A stretch of 64,000 bases of DNA, taken from contig JAIOIE010000006.1 in the NCBI GenBank assembly GCA_019912665.1, positions 248,001-312,000 on the forward strand, written 5' to 3'. The notes beneath the pieces are model-generated. The model made no database searches and was not told where the DNA came from. It saw nothing but the letters and a program-made list of their open reading frames with translations. The position numbers and the translations under genes were made by a program. Source of the stretch: Deltaproteobacteria bacterium (GTDB taxonomy: Bacteria; Desulfobacterota; GWC2-55-46). Positions 42,828 to 51,826 of the stretch are shown here, piece after piece (the stretch's first letter is position 1; every line of letters begins with the position of its first letter).

Positions 42828-43706
42828 ATGGGTAATACCGTAAAAGAAATCCATTCCGGAAAGACCGGGAAGGCGAAGAGGGAAACTCTACGCTCAAAGG
42901 TGCTCGAGATCCTCAAGATATCCACTGTTCCGGCAGTGCTTAAGCGGATAATCGAGGTGACCGAGGACCCCAAATCCGGGATTTCCGACCTGGAGTACAT
43001 CATCGAGCGCGACCAGGCCATCGCCTCCCGTGTCGTCGCGGTCTCGAACGCGGTCTTCTACGGCTTTCCCCGGAAGATAAACACCATCGACCAGGCCATC
43101 CTCGTCTTGGGTTTTGAGATGGTCAAGGGGCTGGCCATATCGACGACCCTCTTCAGCTTCCTCAAGAACAACAAGACCAACTCAGTCATCGCGTCCTTAT
43201 GGGGCCATTCCTTCGAGGTGGCGATGGCCGCAGGCATGCTCGCCAGGCGGACCGGCATGGTAAGCAAGGAAACCGCCTTCCTTGCGGGCCTCATACATGA
43301 CATAGGCAGGCCGCTCCTTCTTCAGATACTGAGCAAGGAATATCTAGAGGTGTGCTCGTTCGACAGGAACTGCATTGAAAGGGAGGCTGAGGCCTTCGGG
43401 GCCGACCACGCCGAAGTCGGCGAATGGTTCGTGGAAAAATGCAAGCTGCCTGAAGACTGCACGATTGCTGTAAAGTATCACCACAGGCCAGAGAAATGCC
43501 TTGAGGAGATGAATACCATATCCCCGCTCGCGCAGATAATATATCTCGCGAACCTTATCGTTACGGAGCCGAGGGAGAAATACGCCTATTGCTCGCCTGT
43601 GCACGCCCATATATTAGCGTCACTCAAGCTCACCGGGGACGAGCTCCTGGGCTTTGCAGAGAAGATCGCCGCCAAAAGGGACGAGATCCGGTCCTTTTAC
43701 GACTAA
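42828..43706 (+). CDS. HDOD-domain signalling protein
   Basis: 292 residues. HDOD domain about 25-230: LPAVLKRIIEVTEDP-like start, ERDQAIASRVVAVSNAVFYG, IDQAILVLGFEMVKGLAIS, LAGLIHDIGRPLLL and DHAEVGEWFVEKCKLP. HDOD proteins act in c-di-GMP, chemotaxis or stress signalling without phosphohydrolase activity. Isolated gene; its end overlaps the DUF362 gene on the other strand by 4 bp. Confidence 0.88.
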   Translation: MGNTVKEIHSGKTGKAKRETLRSKVLEILKISTVPAVLKRIIEVTEDPKSGISDLEYIIERDQAIASRVVAVSNAVFYGFPRKINTIDQAILVLGFEMVKGLAISTTLFSFLKNNKTNSVIASLWGHSFEVAMAAGMLARRTGMVSKETAFLAGLIHDIGRPLLLQILSKEYLEVCSFDRNCIEREAEAFGADHAEVGEWFVEKCKLPEDCTIAVKYHHRPEKCLEEMNTISPLAQIIYLANLIVTEPREKYAYCSPVHAHILASLKLTGDELLGFAEKIAAKRDEIRSFYD

Positions 43707-44599
43707 GCGGCCGCTTTCCGCTCCCTTTCCCTGAATATCCTTAAAGCCTCCGGAAGCTGAACCCCTATAATATCTATGCTCGACAGGTCGGCTACACCCA
43801 CACCGAGCCTCTCCGCCTCGATTATATGCCCGACCCTGTCGTGGCCTAATATCTGCGCGCCAACGGAATCGGCCGCGACGCAGTCCTTGCTCGCGATCAC
43901 CATCCCGCTCTCAAAAGTGAGGCCGCCGATTGGCCCCGTCCCGGTCATCGCAGGATGCCCGGCGATTATGCCGAGGCCTATCGGGAACCTTTTGCACATG
44001 GCGGCTATGAACGAGTGTATGTCGTCAAACATGCCGTGAGGGTGGAGGCTTTTTGCCCTCGGGTGTCCGTAGAAATCAGCCGCAGGGTATGAAAGGGCTA
44101 TATTCTTCATGGTGAGCGTGACGGTCGCGAGATGGTGCTCCTTGTGCGCCGCGAGCGAGACGACGGTGTCGTAGTCGAATAAGTGACCGTTAACCATCAC
44201 CTCCCTGTGGGGCCCGTGCTCCAGGGGGACCGGCTTGAAGGGCGGCCTGTTGTGGTCGAAAAACTCAACCCCCTCCTCCCTTATCACCCTGTCTATGCCG
44301 AGGAGCCTGAATATTTCGTCCGTCTCACCCGCGCCTGCCCCGCCGGAGACGGTTATTTTCCGGGGAAAGTACCCTTTCACGTACCTGATTACGGCCCGGA
44401 CCGTGTCGGCCTGGACGCAGGCGGTCAGGTCGTCCCGCGAGGCCCAGGTGTCGTTCGGCTTTATGGCCACGTGCTTCCCGACAAAAAGCTCCGAAAGGCC
44501 GTCCAGCACGTCGAGGGCGCCCCTTATGGCCGTCTCTATTTCATGGTTATGCGATATCGAGACCCTGCTTCTCATAAAGAAAGTATAGCACGGGTCCAA
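43703..44599 (-). CDS. DUF362 family protein
   Basis: 298 residues (ATG at 44575 is an alternative start, removing 8). DUF362 motifs: VAIKPNDTWASRD, VSGGAGAGETDE, VSLAAHKEHHLATVTLTMKNI, and MVIASKDCVAADSVGAQILG. Family members often carry ferredoxin clusters; none is present here. Biochemical function unknown. Confidence 0.82.
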   Translation of the reverse strand: MDPCYTFFMRSRVSISHNHEIETAIRGALDVLDGLSELFVGKHVAIKPNDTWASRDDLTACVQADTVRAVIRYVKGYFPRKITVSGGAGAGETDEIFRLLGIDRVIREEGVEFFDHNRPPFKPVPLEHGPHREVMVNGHLFDYDTVVSLAAHKEHHLATVTLTMKNIALSYPAADFYGHPRAKSLHPHGMFDDIHSFIAAMCKRFPIGLGIIAGHPAMTGTGPIGGLTFESGMVIASKDCVAADSVGAQILGHDRVGHIIEAERLGVGVADLSSIDIIGVQLPEALRIFRERERKAAA

Positions 44600-44633
44600 A
44601 TGCCGGGTGCGGCATACGGAGGGGGTCAGTCTA

Positions 44634-44867
44634 TTAGTCTATTATGACGTTGGTAAGGGTCCTCTTGACGTACTCGACGGATTGTATCTTCGATATGACA
44701 ACGTCCCCGAGCACCTTGAAATTGGATGCAGCCACGAGGGCAATGAGGTCATAGGGGCCGGTGACTATTCTGGCCTCCTTTACCCCGCCTATCTGGAGTA
44801 TTTTGTCAAGCACCTCTTTCGATTTCGCGTGCTCGCATTCTATGAAGACGTAGGCTTCGACTGACAT
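44634..44867 (-). CDS. Stand-alone Lrp/AsnC ligand-binding (RAM) domain protein
   Basis: 77 residues from ATG 44867, behind GGGAGGAG. The whole protein is a RAM domain: EAYVFIECEHAKSKEVLDKI, GGVKEARIVTGPYDLIALV. It lacks the DNA-binding half of Lrp, as in small effector-binding proteins. The longer frame upstream runs into repeat family 1 and is rejected. Confidence 0.82.
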   Translation of the reverse strand: MSVEAYVFIECEHAKSKEVLDKILQIGGVKEARIVTGPYDLIALVAASNFKVLGDVVISKIQSVEYVKRTLTNVIID

Positions 44868-44893
44868 CCTGCTCCTCCCTGGAATAGAATCAA

Positions 44894-45025
44894 GGCAACC
44901 TCTAAAAATTTGAGATTTTTCCCGCTTTTTTCGGAAGGCCGGGAATAAAATGCGGAGCACATATCGAATATGTGAGCATTTTTATTGACGTCCTGACACA
45001 GAGTCGGTGGAAAGATCAATTAGAT
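44894..45025. repeat. Dispersed palindromic repeat family 1, copy C
   Basis: About 132 bp, nearly the same as copy B through GGCAACCTCTAAAAAT, TTTTTCCCGCTTTT, GGAAGGCCGGGAATAA and GAATATGTGAGCATTTTTATT. Its right terminal repeat is lost six bases before the end of the next gene. Confidence 0.85.
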
Positions 45026-45030
45026 AGCGC

Positions 45031-45870
45031 TCAGCGGTCGAGTATCCGGGCGGCCACGCTCATGACCTTTTCAGGGCGCGACTGCTTTTTTAGCCGCCTT
45101 ATCCGCTTCCGGACGATGAAATCGCGGTCCCGCGCGGTAAGCGAGTCGTACATGAGCATGAAACGCTCCTCTATGCCGGGATATTTCCGGGAAGCCCTTT
45201 TGCAGATATCTATGCCGTCCAACTTGGGAAGCCCGGTTTCGGACAAAACTAGCGCATAGTAGCGGTCTGATAGCATCTCCACGGCGTCTTTGCCGTGGCT
45301 GGCCAGGTCTAACCTGCCCTCGGCCCGGAGGAATTTTAATACCTCGGGGTCGAAGTCGCCAACTGCAAGCAGTCTCTCGACCCAGACGGGATCGGAGGCC
45401 CTGAGCCTGAAAGCGGCCGGGCTTGAATGGCCGATGGATTCGAGGAAACGCTCTATCCGCCGCTTATGCCTCTGCGAGGCCGAAAGCACTGCTACGGACT
45501 CTTCCGGCCCGGCCCTGAGCCCTTCAGCCATGGGCGCTATGAGGCAGTTCCATTTCAGGTATTCGCACTGAAGGAGGCCCTCCAGGAAGGCGTCCTCGTC
45601 GGTGAAAAGAGTAGACCTTAGAAAGGAATACGAATCCTCGACGAGCTCCCTTGAACCCTCGAGCGCTGAAGGCGACTTCGCCCTCCTTCCGGCCTTTTCA
45701 ATGCGCGCGGCTGATTTAAGGAGCTCCCTCGCGAGCCTTCTTTCGCTATTTGCGAGAGAATTGAGAAAGCTCTTTAGCTCTTTCCGTCTCTCGAATTTCC
45801 TCGCCGCCTCACTATAGGTCTTTGACGTAATTACACTGAACGAGCCCATCCAGCAAAGCGTCCCGCGCAT
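45031..45870 (-). CDS. Protein with C-terminal receiver-like domain
   Basis: 279 residues. N-terminal helical half (about 18-150; two long helices, ANSERRLARELLKSAARIEK) resembles a ferritin-like or four-helix bundle without clear metal ligands. The C-terminal half is a receiver-like fold (AVGDFDPEVLKFLRAEG, YYALVLSETGLPKLDGIDIC) in which the phospho-acceptor Asp position reads SETGLP, so phosphorylation is doubtful. Start by GAGGGGGG. No operon partner. Confidence 0.6.
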   Translation of the reverse strand: MRGTLCWMGSFSVITSKTYSEAARKFERRKELKSFLNSLANSERRLARELLKSAARIEKAGRRAKSPSALEGSRELVEDSYSFLRSTLFTDEDAFLEGLLQCEYLKWNCLIAPMAEGLRAGPEESVAVLSASQRHKRRIERFLESIGHSSPAAFRLRASDPVWVERLLAVGDFDPEVLKFLRAEGRLDLASHGKDAVEMLSDRYYALVLSETGLPKLDGIDICKRASRKYPGIEERFMLMYDSLTARDRDFIVRKRIRRLKKQSRPEKVMSVAARILDR

Positions 45871-45976
45871 GACCGGCCCCCCTCACTTATGGCTAATCAC
45901 ATTATCCTTCCCCGAAGGAGAAGTGTCAAGGGCGCTCTGGAATCAAAGAGACTGCTTTTTTATTCGATTTCCGGCA

Positions 45977-48457
45977 TTATAAGGCGGGCTTGAATCTTTT
46001 GAGGCGGAGCGAATTGCTTACTACGCTTACGGACGAAAGCCCCATTGCCGCCGCCGCGAACATCGGGTCAAGGAGTATGCCGAATGACGGGTAAAGCGCC
46101 CCTGCCGCGACCGGTATGAGAAGAACGTTATAGACGAAGGCCCAGAAGAGGTTCTGCCTGATGTTCCTTATAGTGGCCCTGCTGAGCCCTATTGATGCGG
46201 CTATGGCCTTAAGGTCGCCGCCGATGATGGTAATATCCGAGGCCTCCAGGGCGACGTCAGCGCCTGTCCCGATCGCTATCCCGACGTCGGCCTGGGCAAG
46301 GGCAGGAGCGTCGTTTATCCCGTCCCCGACCATGGCAACCACCCTGCCCTCGTCCTGAAGCCTCTTTATCTCCCTGGCCTTGTCCTCGGGAAGTACCTCG
46401 GACAGCACCTTCTCAACGCCTAGCTCCCCTGCTATGCTAGCCGCCGCCCTCCTGTTGTCCCCGGTAAGGATCATGACATCGAGGCCCATCCTCTTAAGCG
46501 CCTGGACGGCTTCCCTTGAGCCTTCCTTAAGGGTATCGGCTATCGCGATTATGCCGGCGGCGTTGCCGTCAAGAGCTACATAAACTGGGGTCATTCCCTG
46601 GAGCGCGAGCCTTTCGGCAACTTCCCTCGCCCTCTCGATATCGATGCCGCGCTCTGCCATGAGCCTCTCGTTACCCAGGAGCACCGCCATCCCGTTTACG
46701 GCGGCGCTTATTCCCCGGCCAGGGACCGCTTCAAACCTTTCAGGTTCAGCAGTGCTTATCCCCATCTCTTCGGCCTTCCTGACTACCGCCTCTCCGAGCG
46801 GGTGTTCGGATTTTCTCTCGACAGAGGCCGCATAGAAAAGGACCTCTCTTTCACCCGTATCCGGGAGCGCGGCTATTTCCTTTACCGACGGCTTGCCGCT
46901 AGTAATCGTACCTGTCTTGTCGAGGACGATTGTGTCGAGCTTGTGGGCCGTCTCGAGCGATTCGCCGCCCCTTATGAGGATCCCGTTCTCAGCGCCTTTT
47001 CCGGTGCCGACCATTATCGAAGTCGGTGTCGCGAGTCCCAGCGCGCACGGGCAGGCTATTATGAGGACGGCTATGAAGTTCATGAGGGCCAACGTAAGTG
47101 CAGGCTCGGGGCCGAAGGCGGCCCAGACGATAAACGTGATTACCGCGACGGCTATGACCGCGGGAACGAAATAGCCAGCGATAACGTCGGCCATCCGCGC
47201 TATGGGCGGCTTGGCCGCCTGCGCCTCCTCGACAAGCCTTATTATCCTCGAAAGGGCTGTGTCCTTTCCTACCCTGGTTGCCCTGAACCTGAACGAGCCC
47301 GTAGTGTTCATGGTTGCGCCTATGACCTGGTCGCCCGGTTTCTTGTCGACAGGCATGCTCTCGCCGCTTATCATCGACTCGTCTATGGACGAGTACCCGT
47401 CGAGCACTATCCCGTCAACTGGGACCTTTTCGCCTGGCTTTACAACCACGATATCGCCCGGGAGAACTTCCTCCACCGGGACGGCGGCCTCTATACCGCC
47501 CCTTGCGACGCGTGCGGTCTTGGCGCCGAGGCCGATGAGCTTCCTTATTGCCGCCCCGGTCTGCCCGCGCGCGCGGAGCTCGAGCGTCCGGCCAAGCAGT
47601 ATCAGGGCTATTATGACGGATGCAGTCTCGAAATAGACGCCCCCGGCAAGGCCTCGTGATGCGAAAAAGCCCGGAAAAAGCGTCACGGCGGCGCTAAAGA
47701 AGAAAGCGGCAGAGGTGCCGACCGCTATGAGCGTGTTCATGTCCGCGTAGCCTCGTTTCAAAGCGGCCCACGCGCCCTTGTAGAACCTTCCGCCGCTAAA
47801 GAACTGTACCGGCGCGGCGAGAAAGAACTGCACGAAATGATTTCCAAGAAAGGACGGGACCCAGGGAAGCATTTCCCTCATGGAGCCGAGCATAAGTGGC
47901 ACGGAAACCGCCGCCGCCAGAAGTAATCTTGCAATGAGGCCCATCATCTCGGCTTTCTTGAGCCTGGAGTCACGCTCAAGGAGGTCCTCTTCCTTTACCG
48001 GGGCTTCCGCCCCGTACCCCGCGGTCTTTACGGCCCTGACCAGGGCGTCGACAGAGGTCGCATCCGGCAGATAGCTCACCTGGGCCCTGCCTGACGCGAA
48101 GTTCACATCCGCGCTTACAACGCCGTCGACGCCTTCAAGCACGCCAGTGACCTTCTTTACGCAGGAGGCGCAGCTCATCCCTTGTATCGGGATCGAAACG
48201 CTTGCGGCCCCGGTGCCGTACCCGAGATCTTTTATCGCGCGCATTATGTCGCCCGGACGTAAGCTGGCGGGGTCGTAGGAGATGCTCACCTTTGCGGAAG
48301 CGAAGTTCACGGAAGCGGATACGACTCCGTCCAGTCCCTTAAGCCCCTTCTCTATTTTGGCGGCGCAGGAAGCGCAGTTCATGCCCGTAACGGGTATATT
48401 TATGATTCTGGCACCCGCTACGGAAGCCGGCCCCTCGCCTGATTTTACTCTGGACAT
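45977..48457 (-). CDS. copA: Copper-translocating P-type ATPase
   Basis: 826 residues. Two N-terminal heavy-metal domains with GMNCASC and GMSCASC; eight membrane segments; CPC ion motif in [12 protein letters not shown]; phosphorylation motif DKTGT; HP motif SEHPLG; and [20 protein letters not shown]. It exports Cu(I) from the cytoplasm. A TATAAT hexamer lies about 36 bp upstream, but no clear CueR dyad is seen. The 264-bp gap to the next gene holds nothing else I can name. Confidence 0.95.
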   Translation of the reverse strand: MSRVKSGEGPASVAGARIINIPVTGMNCASCAAKIEKGLKGLDGVVSASVNFASAKVSISYDPASLRPGDIMRAIKDLGYGTGAASVSIPIQGMSCASCVKKVTGVLEGVDGVVSADVNFASGRAQVSYLPDATSVDALVRAVKTAGYGAEAPVKEEDLLERDSRLKKAEMMGLIARLLLAAAVSVPLMLGSMREMLPWVPSFLGNHFVQFFLAAPVQFFSGGRFYKGAWAALKRGYADMNTLIAVGTSAAFFFSAAVTLFPGFFASRGLAGGVYFETASVIIALILLGRTLELRARGQTGAAIRKLIGLGAKTARVARGGIEAAVPVEEVLPGDIVVVKPGEKVPVDGIVLDGYSSIDESMISGESMPVDKKPGDQVIGATMNTTGSFRFRATRVGKDTALSRIIRLVEEAQAAKPPIARMADVIAGYFVPAVIAVAVITFIVWAAFGPEPALTLALMNFIAVLIIACPCALGLATPTSIMVGTGKGAENGILIRGGESLETAHKLDTIVLDKTGTITSGKPSVKEIAALPDTGEREVLFYAASVERKSEHPLGEAVVRKAEEMGISTAEPERFEAVPGRGISAAVNGMAVLLGNERLMAERGIDIERAREVAERLALQGMTPVYVALDGNAAGIIAIADTLKEGSREAVQALKRMGLDVMILTGDNRRAAASIAGELGVEKVLSEVLPEDKAREIKRLQDEGRVVAMVGDGINDAPALAQADVGIAIGTGADVALEASDITIIGGDLKAIAASIGLSRATIRNIRQNLFWAFVYNVLLIPVAAGALYPSFGILLDPMFAAAAMGLSSVSVVSNSLRLKRFKPAL

Positions 48458-48721
48458 ATCTTCTCCGAAAAAACCTCAAAAAAGCTATTGATATTATATC
48501 ACAGGCGCATATGCCGTTTCCTTAAAAGGGCGGGGACGCGCCTGCCCGTTCCGGGAATTTGCATTGTCCATCTTTCCATCATGTGTTAATTTCATGTGGT
48601 TTGCCGGAAAAAGCAGGAAGGGCCGTTCGCGATTTCTTGCCTTTGATGCCATCCGGTCAGGAATGGCGGTGTATAATTAAATATTGAGGGCAGCTCACAT
48701 CCGCGCTTCTAAAGGAGAGAC

Positions 48722-49201
48722 ATGAAACCGAGAGACCATGTGATAGGGGGCGCAATCGGGGCGGCCGCCCTATATCCCTTTATCGGAAAAGACAGCATAA
48801 TCTTCTTTATGGCATCGATACTGATAGACCTGGACCACTACCTCGACTTTCTCTGGCATAACCGCTTTACGGATTTCAGCATCCGGAGGATGTTCGCGTA
48901 CCACGCATGGCTCGGAAATAACCTTTACAGGCCGGGTTTCCTTAACCTGGAGGTCTTCCACACTGCCGAGTTCCTCGTTCCGCTCTTTTTTATTTCCTAC
49001 TGGACCGGCTCAGCGGCCCTTTTCGCGGTCTGGCTCGGGTTCGTCTTCCATGTCATACTTGATATCGTGAACCTGGCCGCGCACGGGGTCCCGTTCCTGA
49101 GGGCGCACTCATTCGTTGAATTCTTTATAAGGAAGAGGATGCTTGAAAGGAAGGGGTTCGACCCTGCAGGGCTCTGCAGGGAGGCGCTTAAGAATATTTA
49201 A
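48722..49201 (+). CDS. Small multi-spanning membrane protein, YdjM-like metal-dependent hydrolase family
   Basis: 159 residues with about four hydrophobic segments. Early GGAIGAAALYPF, then an acidic ASILIDLDHYLDFLWHNRF motif and later HVILDIVNLAAHG, which match the DHxxD-type pattern of the LexA-regulated membrane hydrolase family. Activity is unproven. An extended -10 (TGTATAAT, ending 48677) lies upstream. Confidence 0.65.
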   Translation: MKPRDHVIGGAIGAAALYPFIGKDSIIFFMASILIDLDHYLDFLWHNRFTDFSIRRMFAYHAWLGNNLYRPGFLNLEVFHTAEFLVPLFFISYWTGSAALFAVWLGFVFHVILDIVNLAAHGVPFLRAHSFVEFFIRKRMLERKGFDPAGLCREALKNI

Positions 49202-49215
49202 GAAGATGGCCTAAA

Positions 49216-49644
49216 TCAGCAGGAGGTCCCGTCGGCCCAGCTGCATGTGCCGTCGGTGGTCCTGGTAAGCGGTGACTTGCCCGCCCCGGCCCTCGGGTTC
49301 GAGACGGTCATTACATAAGAGCTGGTTATTCCGCTGCCTCCGGCAGATACCTCTAGGGTATTTCCCCTGCTTACGTTTATGTTCCCCCTGCCGATAGGTA
49401 TGACAGCCGGCCCGGCCGTGGCCGGGATGATGAGAAAAGTGTGGCTGTCCATGAAAAACGCCTCCTCGTGGCTGGTAGCGTTCCTGGCGTCCGAGATCAT
49501 GGCGGCCCTCGCGGCCTTCGCCGAGGAGGTCTGCATATAAGGTATCGCTATGGCGGCAAGGATGGCGATTATCGCGACGACTATGAGAAGCTCGATCAAC
49601 GTGAAGCCGCCCCTCCCCCTTCCGCATGTCGCAAATTCAGCCAT
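49216..49644 (-). CDS. Type IV pilin-like protein (second pilin)
   Basis: 142 residues. Prepilin leader of 13 residues ending in Gly, then FTLIELLIVVAIIAILAAIAIP with the conserved Glu5. Globular head ends with SPLTRTTDGTCSWADGTSC; two cysteines can form the pilin disulphide loop. Lies 30 bp beyond the pilA terminator, so it may be read only by leakage or its own promoter. Confidence 0.88.
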   Translation of the reverse strand: MAEFATCGRGRGGFTLIELLIVVAIIAILAAIAIPYMQTSSAKAARAAMISDARNATSHEEAFFMDSHTFLIIPATAGPAVIPIGRGNINVSRGNTLEVSAGGSGITSSYVMTVSNPRAGAGKSPLTRTTDGTCSWADGTSC

Positions 49645-49673
49645 AACATGAACCTCTTTTATGAGCCAGGCTC

Positions 49674-49705
49674 AAAAAGAAAGGGCCTGCCAGGCAGGCC
49701 CTTTC
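49674..49705 (-). terminator. Terminator between the two pilin genes
   Basis: GAAAGGGCCTGCC and GGCAGGCCCTTTC are exact complements, followed on the minus strand by CTTTTT. Ends the pilA transcript. Confidence 0.9.
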
Positions 49706-49733
49706 TTCAATTCCATTCCGTGCATGCCGGTTA

Positions 49734-50180
49734 TTAACAATCAGACGCGTCGGCGTAGGTGCAGGTACCATCGCTGGCGAGCGTGAGCGGGCTCTTGCCT
49801 GCTCCGGCTCCGGCGTTCGCAACATCTATGGACCATGTAAGGGCGGCGCCTGTAACCGTTATGGTGTTGTTCTTGCTGGCCGAAAGCGTAATGGTCTGCC
49901 CGCTGTTGGTACCGACTATGTCCAGCGTAGCAGGGCCGGGGCCGACGGAAGCGGCGTTAGCATCTGCATACGTGCTCTCGTCTGTGAACAGCGCCTCAAG
50001 CTGGGTGGCCGAGTTCTTCGCGTCAGCCAACATCGAGGCCCTTACGCCCCTCTCCCTGTAGGCCGAGAACTGCGGGATGGCTATGGCCGCCAGTATCGCT
50101 ATGATGGCCACGACTATCAGGAGCTCGACCAGCGTGAAGCCGTCCTCCCTCTTCATGTTCCTCAATAATCTCTGCAGCAT
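49734..50180 (-). CDS. pilA: Major type IV pilin
   Basis: 148 residues from ATG 50180 with AAAGGAGG; the open frame upstream is leader DNA. Leader of 14 residues ending in Gly, then FTLVELLIVVAIIAILAAIAIPQ. The C-terminal head has ASDGTCTYADASDC, a two-cysteine loop as in the neighbour pilin. Long 5' leader with a sigma-54 promoter. Polymerises into type IV pili for motility or adhesion. Confidence 0.92.
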   Translation of the reverse strand: MLQRLLRNMKREDGFTLVELLIVVAIIAILAAIAIPQFSAYRERGVRASMLADAKNSATQLEALFTDESTYADANAASVGPGPATLDIVGTNSGQTITLSASKNNTITVTGAALTWSIDVANAGAGAGKSPLTLASDGTCTYADASDC

Positions 50181-50282
50181 TTTACTTCCTCCTTTCACCT
50201 TTTGGTGAGTGATTGTGTTATTTCTCTCTTTTCGGAATAACCTGTTGAAACTTGAGCCGCCTTCTTGCTGATGCTTTCTATA

Positions 50283-50299
50283 TGCACCTGGCGTGCCAA
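50283..50299 (-). promoter_or_regulatory. Sigma-54 promoter of pilA
   Basis: Minus strand TTGGCACGCCAGGTGCA: GG at -24 and GC at -12 with ten bases between, near the consensus. Gives a leader of roughly 90 nt. Confidence 0.82.
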
Positions 50300-50362
50300 A
50301 GCTTAAGTTGCAGATAAATCCACAACTTACGAAAAAAAGCATCGAGCCCTGCCTGGTGAGGG

Positions 50363-50399
50363 TGACAATTTTTGTCAGTTCGCATGACATTTTTTGTCA
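50363..50399. promoter_or_regulatory. Paired upstream activator sites (probable PilR sites)
   Basis: TGACAATTTTTGTCA (50363-50377) and TGACATTTTTTGTCA (50385-50399), centres 22 bp apart, or two helical turns. They lie 64-116 bp upstream of the -24/-12 element, as expected for an enhancer-binding regulator such as PilR. Confidence 0.72.
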
Positions 50400-50470
50400 G
50401 ATTAGCGTCTTTTTGGGTATCTGTCGAAGGTGATAATAGGTAGGCTGCTGAGATTTCGTTTATATCCTCA

Positions 50471-51796
50471 TTAACCGGGCCCGCCGGCATGTTTTCTCGA
50501 TTCCTCATGGAAGCGCGAGAGGTACATCCCTGCCGTCCCGAGGAAACTCACGATTACAAATGCGCTGTTGAGTCCGCCTGCGAAGCCCATGATGACTATG
50601 ACGAGGGTAAACCCGGTCAATGCCCTGCCGAGACTGTACATATAAATATCGCCCTCTTTCCGGAAGAAGGCATAAGCACGCCGGACCCTCGAATACAACG
50701 CCACGAAAATCATCGAGTAGGCTAACATGCCCATTACGCCCGTCTCAGCCCAGACGACCGGCCAGAACTGGTCTATGCCGTTTATCCTGAACGCATACTC
50801 CTTGAAGAAAGCCGGCCACTCTTCGTAGACGCCGCTCTCGAAGAGTATCGAGGCCAGCCCGCCGAATGTGCCCGGCCCGAGCCCCAGGAATATGTGCTCG
50901 CCGAGTATCTTCAGGGAATATATGAAGGCATAGAGACGGAAATACTTCTCAGGGTCGAAGGACATGTCAGCCGTAAGTATTTCGGAGATGCCCTCGTAGA
51001 AATTAATCGCGGTAAGGAGAAGCGGGACCGAAAGGAGCGCGATCGCCAGTTTCGTATTGAGCCTGCAGAGAAGAAATAGCATTACCACGAAGCCGAGCCA
51101 TGCCTGCCTTGAAAACGTGAGCATTATCAAAACGGCCAGCATCCAGAGCGCCGCAAAATCATCCAGCCTCTTTTCCCGCTTGATGAATATCAGGGAGAAG
51201 ACGAAAACGGCGAAGACGCCTATGTAGTTATGGTTGCCCTCGCCTGAAAGAGAAAGGACCCTGTAAAGCCCGTAGCGCACGTTGTCGGCTACGAGTATCC
51301 CGATCCCGGCCTCGAAGAAAAGGGCCAGCAACTCCCCGATGACTGCAAAGATGGCCAGTATGATCCCGACATATTTTAACGCTGAAATAAAGCCTTGAAG
51401 CTCTTTCTCGCCGAATCTCAGCATCTGGAATACGAAGAGGAACATGATGTTCTTTAAAAGGTCATAGACGCCGAAAAGGCCCTGCAGCGGACGAACCCCG
51501 TTCAAGGCAATGCTCACAAAGGAAACCGCCATGAAAAGCGTTATCCATTTCCCCAGGCCCATGAAGGATAGCCTGTATACACCGCTCCGAAGGCAGACAA
51601 ACGTAAAAAGGAGGGCAATGCTTAAAAACAGGGTGGCCTCATCAACCTGTCCGGATAGCTTTATCGGGAGCGGAAGGTCGGAGCCCGGGTTGTATTCCGC
51701 CCATATCGTCCTCGGGAGCGCCTGAAAGGGCAGAAAAAGCGCTATCAAGAGAAGACCCTTCCTGAACAGGCTGTCTATGCTTAAACGGTCTATCAT
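50471..51796 (-). CDS. O-antigen ligase / polysaccharide polymerase family membrane protein
   Basis: 441 residues with about ten membrane segments and a periplasmic loop (about 270-330) holding ILGEHIFLGLGPGTFG and NGIDQFWPVVWAETGVMG, the Wzy/WaaL-type arrangement. Polymerises or transfers polysaccharide repeat units in the periplasm. Last gene of the leftward polysaccharide locus; 31 bp after the flippase. Confidence 0.82.
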   Translation of the reverse strand: MIDRLSIDSLFRKGLLLIALFLPFQALPRTIWAEYNPGSDLPLPIKLSGQVDEATLFLSIALLFTFVCLRSGVYRLSFMGLGKWITLFMAVSFVSIALNGVRPLQGLFGVYDLLKNIMFLFVFQMLRFGEKELQGFISALKYVGIILAIFAVIGELLALFFEAGIGILVADNVRYGLYRVLSLSGEGNHNYIGVFAVFVFSLIFIKREKRLDDFAALWMLAVLIMLTFSRQAWLGFVVMLFLLCRLNTKLAIALLSVPLLLTAINFYEGISEILTADMSFDPEKYFRLYAFIYSLKILGEHIFLGLGPGTFGGLASILFESGVYEEWPAFFKEYAFRINGIDQFWPVVWAETGVMGMLAYSMIFVALYSRVRRAYAFFRKEGDIYMYSLGRALTGFTLVIVIMGFAGGLNSAFVIVSFLGTAGMYLSRFHEESRKHAGGPG

Positions 51797-51826
51797 ATTC
51801 GATTGCCCTTAATTTCCTAACGGACG

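Noticed and set aside
44868-44960. Longer N-terminus for the RAM-domain protein
   Set aside because: It extends into repeat copy C, and GGGAGGAG marks the ATG at 44867.
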